Positions 22,573 to 28,332 of a DNA stretch of 28,332 bases are shown one piece after another. Under the pieces are notes generated by a model that saw only the letters and a list, made by a program, of their open reading frames with translations, did not search any database and was not told the DNA's origin. The stretch comes from JANSXG01 sp965652425 (GTDB lineage: Bacteria > Planctomycetota > Phycisphaerae > Phycisphaerales > UBA1924): assembly GCA_965652425.1 (NCBI GenBank), contig CBFGVX010000040.1, positions 1 to 28,332 on the forward strand, in the 5' to 3' direction. Position numbers and translations under genes: made by a program. The stretch's first letter is position 1; each line of letters starts with the position of its first letter.

Positions 22573-23154
22573 TCATTCCGCGCATTGGCGATGCCCAGCG
22601 AAGTAGTACTGCGGCCAGTCTTTGCCGCATTCATCGATCTTCGTCTCTGCGAATTCGTGAACCAGAGACTTCAAGAGCCGCTTCGGTCCGTGAACGAACG
22701 GGATGGAGAGGTCGAAAATCCCGAGGCCGATCCCAGTAGTTTCGCCGAGGAGGTAGAGATCCTCAAAGTAATCAGAGACCCACAAGTCAGCATGATCGTC
22801 GGGTGTGTCTCGTACACGGAGCTTCAGGAACAGAAACTCCTTATTGATGCGTATGACCGACTCGAAGCTGGATCGCCTATCGAGTTCGCAGACATGCAAT
22901 CCGTATCCGCCCATGATGCCGATGGCATCCCACTGCTCATCGAGTACCCTTGGTTCATACTTGGCAACGATGTCGATGAGCACTGGGATCAGCAACGGAT
23001 GGCAGTCCCGCTCCTTCGGTTTCTCCCCGGGGTAGTGGTCGTAAGAGGCGCAGATGCGTTGACTGACCCACTCACCCCAGCGGTTCTTAGGCGCGTCAGG
23101 ACGAGATGATTGGGTGATGAATAGGATCGAGCTATGGTTCGCGAATTTGGTCAT
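22573..23154 (-). CDS. Orphan hypothetical protein, lower GC
   Basis: 193 residues, soluble, with no signal or membrane segment. It has aromatic and acidic patches (WDAIGIMGGYGLHVCELDRR, DLWVSDYFEDLYLLGETTG) and a C-terminal CGKDWPQYYFAGH. I recognise no family. GC is roughly 52-57 % against about 65-70 % in neighbours, and the codon choice is less GC-ended, which suggests recent acquisition. An opposite-strand frame (22585-23109) is also open, but the minus frame has a more natural mix of hydrophobic and polar residues. No good ribosome site is visible (GGAG is 13 nt upstream). The function is unknown. Confidence 0.6.
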   Translation of the reverse strand: MTKFANHSSILFITQSSRPDAPKNRWGEWVSQRICASYDHYPGEKPKERDCHPLLIPVLIDIVAKYEPRVLDEQWDAIGIMGGYGLHVCELDRRSSFESVIRINKEFLFLKLRVRDTPDDHADLWVSDYFEDLYLLGETTGIGLGIFDLSIPFVHGPKRLLKSLVHEFAETKIDECGKDWPQYYFAGHRQCAE

Positions 23155-23211
23155 TCTGTGAAATCGTCTCCGTGACGGAGGATGAGGCGGTACTTCTTCG
23201 CGAGTACTGAT

Positions 23212-23217
23212 TATCGT
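23212..23217 (+). promoter_or_regulatory. Putative -10 box of the APC permease gene
   Basis: TATCGT ends 7 nt before the GTG start at 23225. No Shine-Dalgarno is present, and the gap to the divergent orphan is only 70 bp. Confidence 0.35.
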
Positions 23218-23224
23218 AACCGCC

Positions 23225-24565
23225 GTGAACCAGTCCGCTCACCAAACCCTCGACCGCCAGCTCCGCCTTCGCGGGGCGATTGTGGTTGGGTTGGGGTCGA
23301 TCCTCGGCACGGGTGCGTTCGTGTCGATCGGGATCGGGGCGGGTGTCGCCGGGCCGATGGTGATTCTGGCGTGCGCGCTGGCGGCGGTGGTGGCGTCGTT
23401 CAACGGGCTGAGTTCGGCGCAGCTCGCCGCGGCGTATCCGGTGTCGGGCGGGACTTATGAATATGCGCGCCGGACCTTTCCGGGCGGTATTGGCGAGCGG
23501 CTGGGGTTTCTGGCGGGGTGGCTGTTTCTGATCGCGAAGTCGGCTTCGGCGGCGACGGCGGCGTTGGGCTGCGCGGGGTATCTGCGGACTTTCGTGCGTG
23601 GTCCGCTGGAGGGGGTGCCGCTGTGGGGGCTGGCGCTGACGATTCTGGCGGCGATGACGGTGTTCGTGCTGCTGGGGCTGCGGCGGACGAACACGCTGAA
23701 CACCGCGCTCGTGTCGACGACGGTGGTTTTCCTGCTGCTGTTCATTGTTGGGAACCTGCCGGACGCGATCCGGCGTGCGCCGGAGACTCTGGTTCCGTTC
23801 TTTGAATCGCCGGTGGATGCGGATGGGCAGCGGATGCCGTGGGGGCTTGCGCTGGCGTCGGCGACGGCGCTGATGTTCGTGGCGTATACGGGGTACGGGC
23901 GGATCGCGACGCTGGGTGAGGAGGTCGTTGAGCCGCGGCGGACGATCCCGCGCGCGGTGATCGTGACGCTCTTGGTGAGCATGCTGCTGTATGTGGGTGT
24001 GGCGTTCGCGCTGCTCGGGCCGTTCAAGCCGGGGTACATCGCGATGGTCACCGCGCGGGACGGTGCGCCGCTGCTGGTGGCGGCGCAGGGGTCGCGCGTG
24101 CCGGGGCTGGCGATGTTCCTGTGGGTGGGCGCGGTGACGGCGATGCTGGGGGTGTTGTTGAATCTGCTCTTGGGGCTGAGCCGCGTGCTCTTGGCGATGG
24201 GGCGGAACGGTGATATGCCCCGGGGGACCGCGCGGCTGACGGCGAAGAAGAACCCGGTTGTCGCGATTGTCGTGGTGGCGGCGGTGATTGGGGCGATCGT
24301 GGCGGTGGGGGACCTGAAGCTGGCGTGGTCGTTCAGCGCGTTCACGGTGCTGGTGTATTACGCGATCACGAACGCGGCGGCGATCCGATTGAAGAAGGCG
24401 GATCGGCTGTACCCGGTGTGGATCGCGTGGTGCGGGCTGGTGTCGTGCCTGGGGCTGGCGTTCTTCGTGGAGGTGCGGGTGTGGGCGATCGGGCTGGGGC
24501 TGATCGCGGCGGGCGTGGTGTGGCACGAGGCGGCGAAGCGGCTGGCGAGGGCGGGCGGGGTGTGA
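23225..24565 (+). CDS. APC-superfamily amino acid permease
   Basis: 446 residues, an inner-membrane transporter with about 12 hydrophobic segments. TM1 carries the unwound glycine-rich motif GLGSILGTGAFVSIGIGAG (about 22-40), where substrate amine and carboxylate bind in the LeuT-like fold. YPVSGGTYEYARRTF (about 71-85) is the conserved loop after TM2, and VAYTGYGRIATLGEEVVEPRRTIPRA (split around 220-245) matches the TM6-TM7 region with the conserved E/P block. Energy is probably a proton or exchange gradient; the substrate is not predictable. The start is GTG with a TATCGT box just upstream. It ends 8 bp from the convergent fructosamine-kinase-family gene, so the transcripts may overlap. Confidence 0.9.
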   Translation: MNQSAHQTLDRQLRLRGAIVVGLGSILGTGAFVSIGIGAGVAGPMVILACALAAVVASFNGLSSAQLAAAYPVSGGTYEYARRTFPGGIGERLGFLAGWLFLIAKSASAATAALGCAGYLRTFVRGPLEGVPLWGLALTILAAMTVFVLLGLRRTNTLNTALVSTTVVFLLLFIVGNLPDAIRRAPETLVPFFESPVDADGQRMPWGLALASATALMFVAYTGYGRIATLGEEVVEPRRTIPRAVIVTLLVSMLLYVGVAFALLGPFKPGYIAMVTARDGAPLLVAAQGSRVPGLAMFLWVGAVTAMLGVLLNLLLGLSRVLLAMGRNGDMPRGTARLTAKKNPVVAIVVVAAVIGAIVAVGDLKLAWSFSAFTVLVYYAITNAAAIRLKKADRLYPVWIAWCGLVSCLGLAFFVEVRVWAIGLGLIAAGVVWHEAAKRLARAGGV

Positions 24566-24573
24566 GAGAACTC

Positions 24574-25434
24574 TTAGCGTTCGAGACGGCGCAGGGTGGC
24601 GTCGAGTTGGGCGATGTATCCGCCGCCGAACAGGGCGGCGTGGACGAGCAGGGGGAAGAGCTGGTAGGTGTGGATGCGCCGCTCGAAGAACGGTTCGGGG
24701 ATGGGCCGGATGCTGGCGTAGCGGTCGAAGAATTCCTTGCCGCCGGTTGAGAAGAGGGCGATGAAGGCGAGCTCGAATTCGGCATCGGCGTACTGGGTTG
24801 AGGGATCGATGAGGCCGACGACGCGGTCGGCGGTGGCGAGGACATTGCCGCTCCAGACATCGCCGTGGATGAGCGACGGTTCGGGGTTGTGGTCGAGGTC
24901 ACGGTCGATCGAGTCGGCGTAGCGCCGGATGCGCCGCTCGAGTTCCGGCGGCAGGTTGTGGCGAGCGACGGCCTCATCGACGAGGCGGAGCAGGCGGTGC
25001 TGGCGGTAGAAGTCCGGCCAGGAGTCGGACCATGAATTGTGGAGGGTGATCGGGCCGATGAGGGTTGGTCGGTCGAATCCGAAGCGTCCGTCGGGCGAGG
25101 TGGCGGAGTGGAGGGCAGCGAGCAGTTCGGCGAGGTGCGGCCCCCAGCCGGAGCCGGCGCGGTGTTCGATGTGCTCGATGAGGAGCAGGTCGGGCTCGGC
25201 GTGGAGCACGCGCGGCACGGGCAGTTCGGAGTGGGTGCGGAGATGGTCGAGCATGTGCGCTTCGACATCGAGGTTGGGTCCGCCGAGTTTGGCGACGAGC
25301 GTGCGGCCGGAAGCGGTTTCGAGGCGGCGGACCTCGGCGATGCAGCCGCCCTGGAGCGGGTGCTCGGCGGTTATGGGCTCTTCGATGATCGTCTGGATGC
25401 GTTGCGGCCAGTGGTGTGCGAGGGGTCTGCTCAT
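24574..25434 (-). CDS. Fructosamine kinase family protein
   Basis: 286 residues, the same length as E. coli YniA. The aminoglycoside-phosphotransferase-like fold shows ATP-lysine K49 (LVAKL), the catalytic loop HGDVWSGN (190-197, Asp192) and metal-binding Asp210 in GLIDPSTQYADAEFELA. Family members phosphorylate ketosamines such as fructosamine-6-phosphate or ribulosamines, repairing glycated proteins. The frame stays open upstream to 25632, with ATGs at 25518 and 25434. The latter gives the standard family length and N-terminus, though no clear ribosome site is seen at either. Confidence 0.88.
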   Translation of the reverse strand: MSRPLAHHWPQRIQTIIEEPITAEHPLQGGCIAEVRRLETASGRTLVAKLGGPNLDVEAHMLDHLRTHSELPVPRVLHAEPDLLLIEHIEHRAGSGWGPHLAELLAALHSATSPDGRFGFDRPTLIGPITLHNSWSDSWPDFYRQHRLLRLVDEAVARHNLPPELERRIRRYADSIDRDLDHNPEPSLIHGDVWSGNVLATADRVVGLIDPSTQYADAEFELAFIALFSTGGKEFFDRYASIRPIPEPFFERRIHTYQLFPLLVHAALFGGGYIAQLDATLRRLER

Positions 25435-25539
25435 GGCGATGGCTTTCGGTTTTTCGTCCGGATAAGCGCCGGGTGGTGCTGTGCGATTGTCCAAAAATAC
25501 CGGTTTCGCGTCGGCCATCCGGGATCCGGCTTTTGGGGC

Positions 25540-25568
25540 TTGATTGTGCGGCGGTGGGGGACGATAGA
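25540..25568 (+). promoter_or_regulatory. Putative promoter of the binding protein/kinase operon
   Basis: TTGATT (25540-25545), a 17-bp spacer and GATAGA (25563-25568). This leaves a leader of about 40 nt before the ATG at 25617, with GGAA 8 nt upstream of it. Confidence 0.4.
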
Positions 25569-25616
25569 GGCCTTGGAGTGAGAGAGCCGTTCTGTGAGCG
25601 GCGCACGGAATGAGAC

Positions 25617-26585
25617 ATGCTGAGCAAGTCACGGATCATCCATGTTGTATTGGCGCTGCTGTTTGTGGTGCTCACGGTCTTCCTTCTGCCGTCCGTGTCG
25701 AAGGGCGCTGCGGATCGTCCGCTGCGGATCGGGTACCCGCCGTGGATCGGGTACGACATTCTGATCCACGCCGAGCGAACGGGGATGTTCGAGCGTCACG
25801 GTGTGGATGTGGAGCTGATCCGGTTCGAGGAGACGAGCGATGTTGCTCGGGCGGTGATGAGCGGCGGTCTGGACGCGGGGTTCACGGGGCTCGGTACGCT
25901 GCTGAGCAACCACGACGGCACACCGATGGAAGTGGTGCTGTTCACGAATATCTCGAACGGTGCTGACGGGATCGTGGCGCGTCGCGGGATCGATTCGGTG
26001 GTGGATCTCCGTGGGATGCGTGTGGGGTTCAAGTTGCGCGCAACAAACCGGCTGATCCTGGCCGAGGCGCTTGCGCACCACGGGATGACGATCGATGACA
26101 TCACGGTGGTGGATGTTTCGAACACCGGTGCCGAGCGGATGCTCGCGAACGGGAGTATCGACGCCGCGGTGATCTGGGAACCGGACCTGACGGAGCTGGC
26201 GGAGAGCATCGGTGGCAAGGTGATCCATCGGACGAGCGATCTCGAGAGCGTGGTTCTCGACACGATGGTGGCGCGGAGCGAGCTTGTGTCGGAGCGGAGC
26301 GAGGATTTCGAGCGGGTGCGGGATGTGTGGTTCGAGTTGTTGGAAGAGATCGATGAAGACCCGGAGTCGGTGTTCGAGACTGTGGGGGCTGCGTTGAGAG
26401 AAGATCCGGCGCGGCTTCAGCAGTACTGGGGCGGCCTGATTCCCGCGGAGCGTTCGCTGAACCGCCGGCTGCTCGGCGAGTTGTTCGAGAAGAATCTGGG
26501 TTCGGTATCGAAGCTGATGCGTCAGCCGCGGCCTCGTGGCATCCGTGCTGCGACGCTTTCGGAGGAGCGGGAGGGTGCGCGGTGA
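25617..26585 (+). CDS. NMT1/SsuA-like periplasmic substrate-binding protein
   Basis: 322 residues. An N-terminal hydrophobic segment (about 8-24) followed by SVSKGAADRP indicates export or membrane anchoring. The mature part is a type 2 periplasmic-binding fold of the nitrate/sulfonate/taurine (SsuA, NMT1/THI5) kind: LRIGYPPWIGYDILIHAERTG, GLDAGFTGLGTLLSN, VVDLRGMRVGFK and IDAAVIWEPDLTELAESIGG. No permease or ATPase gene follows. Its stop overlaps the next gene's GTG start (GTGA), and that gene is a sensor kinase. The protein is therefore more likely a ligand-sensing partner of the kinase than part of a transporter, which is inference. The C-terminal ~40 residues are basic and extend beyond the usual fold. 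Confidence 0.88.
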   Translation: MLSKSRIIHVVLALLFVVLTVFLLPSVSKGAADRPLRIGYPPWIGYDILIHAERTGMFERHGVDVELIRFEETSDVARAVMSGGLDAGFTGLGTLLSNHDGTPMEVVLFTNISNGADGIVARRGIDSVVDLRGMRVGFKLRATNRLILAEALAHHGMTIDDITVVDVSNTGAERMLANGSIDAAVIWEPDLTELAESIGGKVIHRTSDLESVVLDTMVARSELVSERSEDFERVRDVWFELLEEIDEDPESVFETVGAALREDPARLQQYWGGLIPAERSLNRRLLGELFEKNLGSVSKLMRQPRPRGIRAATLSEEREGAR

Positions 26586-28332
26586 GTGGCTCTGCGCCCA
26601 AACCGATCCGTCGTGGTCCACGCCTGACCGTGGTGATCCTCCTTTCTGTGCTGGTTGTGGTTCTGGCGCGTGAATCGCTTGCGTTGTACAACGAGCTGGG
26701 TCATAGCCGCGAGATGCGGGATCAATCGCAGACGAACGCGAAGCGTTTCGCGGACGAGCTGGAATTCACGCTGGAGTCGCTTTTGGAGGCGGAGGCGGGG
26801 AGCGCGCTGCGCCGGGTGGTGCAGCAGAAGGCGCTGGCGGAGCATGTGCGTTCGATCGCGGTGATCGGTCGCAAGGACACGGTGATCGCGAGCAGCAACG
26901 CGCTGGAGGTTGGCTGGGAAATCGACGCGACTCCATACGGTGCCCGTCGGGCTGATATCGATCGAGTTCGGAGCAGCCGCGCGCGATTGGCGTTGAGTGC
27001 GGAGGGTGCCGAGCGTGGTTTGAGCACGGTGTACATCCCCCTGGAGGGCGCGGCGTACGGGCACGCGATCGCTCCGGCTGTCGCGATCCTGGATCTGGAC
27101 ATGTCGTCGGTGGAAGCGGCGGCGGCGGCGGGTACGCGCACGGCCATATTCTGGTCGCTCGTCACGATGGGTATGTTGACGGCGATGCTTGTGTTCGTGG
27201 TGCACCGCGTGGCGGTGGCACCGATCGCTCGTCTGCGCGACGCGATCATCCGTTGCGGTGAGTCCCGGAGTCCTCTGGAGATGCCCGATCTTCTGTGCAG
27301 CGAGATCGCCGACATCGCCGAGGCGATCCAGCGTGTGCTGATCGAGATGAACGAGCAGCGCTCCCGTTCGGAGACACTGGCACTGGTGGCGGAGCGGACG
27401 AAGAACGCTGTGACGATCACGGGACCGGAGGGCGAGATTGAGTGGGTGAACGACGCGTTCTGTGAGACGACCGGGTACACCCTCGGTGAGGTTCGCGGTC
27501 GGAAGCCGGGGGCGTTCCTTCAGGGCGAGGGGACGGACCCCCAGGTGGTCGATTTCATGCGGACTCGTCTGTCGAACGGGCAGGGTTTCCAGACGGAGAT
27601 CCTGAACTTTCACAAGGACGGCACTCCGTTCTGGCTGACGATGGATGTGCGTCCGGTCCGGAACGAGAAGGGCGAGATACTGAAATTCATCGCGGTTCAG
27701 GAGGACATCACCTCTCGGAAGAACACCGAGATCGAGCTGCGCCGATACCGTGAGCTTTCGGACATTACCAGCCGCATCTCCGAGACCGGCGGGTGGGAAG
27801 TGGATCTGATCACGGGCCAGTTGACCTGGACGGATCAGACGAGGCGTATCCATGAGGTGGCCGACGACTACATGCCGACGATCGATGACGCGTTGAGTTT
27901 CTACCCGGACGGGGATCGTGAGAAGGTCAACGAGAGCATCGAGCGAGCGCGTGTGCACGGTGGGAACTGGGACATCGAATCACGGTTGATCACGGCGCGC
28001 GGTCGTGAGTTGTGGGTTCATAGCCGCGGTCGCGCGGTTCGCGAGAACGGGGAGATCGTGCGTCTTGTCGGCTCTTTCCGCGATATCACGAGGGAGAAGA
28101 ACGCGCAGCGTGAGCGGGACGCGATGCTCGAGGAAGTGCACACCGCGAAGGAGGTCGCGGAGCGTCAGTCGGCGTACCTTGCTGCACAGGCGAGCGAGCT
28201 GGAGTCCGCTCGGGAGCAGGCGGTTGCTGCGAGCGCGGCGAAGACGGAGTTTCTGGCGAACATGAGCCACGAGATCCGCACCCCGATGACCGCGATCCTG
28301 GGCTTCGCCGATCTGCTGGGCGATACGACGCC
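26582..28332 (+). CDS. PAS-containing membrane histidine kinase, 3' end outside window
   Basis: 583 complete codons are visible with no stop. An N-terminal membrane segment (about 11-28), an extracytoplasmic region of about 155 residues, and a second membrane segment (about 187-208) are followed by a HAMP-like stretch (VAPIARLRDAI) and two PAS domains. The first PAS (about 266-380) has WVNDAFCETTGYTLGEVRGR and GAFLQGEGTD, without the LOV cysteine. The second (about 400-500) has GGWEVDLITGQLTWTD and ends GSFRDIT. After a coiled-coil-like linker the DHp starts with FLANMSHEIRTPM (about 557-569, containing the phospho-accepting His). The catalytic and any receiver domains lie beyond the edge. 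The GTG start overlaps the binding-protein stop by 4 nt, so the two are co-translated. Confidence 0.9.
   Translation, partial: MSGSAPKPIRRGPRLTVVILLSVLVVVLARESLALYNELGHSREMRDQSQTNAKRFADELEFTLESLLEAEAGSALRRVVQQKALAEHVRSIAVIGRKDTVIASSNALEVGWEIDATPYGARRADIDRVRSSRARLALSAEGAERGLSTVYIPLEGAAYGHAIAPAVAILDLDMSSVEAAAAAGTRTAIFWSLVTMGMLTAMLVFVVHRVAVAPIARLRDAIIRCGESRSPLEMPDLLCSEIADIAEAIQRVLIEMNEQRSRSETLALVAERTKNAVTITGPEGEIEWVNDAFCETTGYTLGEVRGRKPGAFLQGEGTDPQVVDFMRTRLSNGQGFQTEILNFHKDGTPFWLTMDVRPVRNEKGEILKFIAVQEDITSRKNTEIELRRYRELSDITSRISETGGWEVDLITGQLTWTDQTRRIHEVADDYMPTIDDALSFYPDGDREKVNESIERARVHGGNWDIESRLITARGRELWVHSRGRAVRENGEIVRLVGSFRDITREKNAQRERDAMLEEVHTAKEVAERQSAYLAAQASELESAREQAVAASAAKTEFLANMSHEIRTPMTAILGFADLLGDTT

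Noticed and set aside
22585..23109. Plus-strand open frame opposite the orphan gene
   Set aside because: Less plausible than the minus frame: no ribosome site or promoter seen and it lies within the other gene. It is not fully excluded.
24566..25632. Longer fructosamine-kinase start at 25518 or 25632
   Set aside because: The extension is Pro/Lys-rich and outside the family fold. ATG 25434 yields the standard 286 residues.
27379..27720. LOV photoreceptor domain in the second kinase
   Set aside because: The PAS has a GRKPGAFLQG stretch resembling LOV, but the flavin-reactive cysteine is absent.
26522..27958. 478-codon minus-strand open frame
   Set aside because: Antisense to the coupled histidine kinase, whose plus-strand frame has clear membrane, PAS and DHp motifs.

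Overview
The window is GC-rich (mostly about 60-70 % GC). It is protein-coding on both strands and carries no rRNA, tRNA or CRISPR array. The abundance of short palindromic intergenic repeats, the composition and the gene repertoire suggest a Planctomycetota chromosome, perhaps Phycisphaerae-like. That placement is inference and no single gene proves it.

Layout. 1-2424: a zinc-ribbon SAM methyltransferase and a small lipoprotein, set among dense hairpin repeats. 2425-4886: a translationally coupled pair, an EcoRI-family adenine methylase and a DUF262-HNH nuclease, which looks like a two-gene restriction-modification or defence module. 5176-5673: a glycine-rich YflT-like stress protein. 5822-7030: a class II Fic protein behind a symmetric four-site operator. 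7153-12338: a phage-like cassette made of an S24 self-cleaving repressor, a divergent operator/promoter, a double-HTH regulator, an ABC-ATPase fused to a GNAT acetyltransferase, a small protein and a terminase large-subunit-like ATPase/nuclease. No capsid, portal or tail gene is present. 12451-18171: housekeeping genes, namely methionyl-tRNA synthetase, a DUF2007/zinc-ribbon protein, a HugZ/DUF2470-like protein and phosphoenolpyruvate carboxylase. 18429-20935: a small lipoprotein between two near-identical 68-bp repeats, then a membrane hybrid histidine kinase. 21108-25434: an amidohydrolase, a lower-GC orphan, an APC permease and a fructosamine-kinase-family protein. 25617-28332: a substrate-binding protein coupled to a PAS-containing histidine kinase that runs off the window.

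Gene relationships. Short overlaps (GTGA or ATGA) mark three coupled pairs: methylase/nuclease, small protein/terminase, and binding protein/kinase. The repressor-operator-terminase cassette looks like a domesticated or satellite packaging unit under lysogeny-type control. The fic operator half-site recurs upstream of the stress gene, so the two may share a regulator.

Sequence-level themes. Seven genes have a TANNNT box only 6-8 nt before the start codon with no room for a Shine-Dalgarno, which suggests leaderless transcripts. The repeat family shows paired compensatory substitutions in its stems, so structure appears to be conserved. One repeat copy supplies the stop codon of the ABC-GNAT gene. 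All family calls were made by eye from motifs, without database searches.
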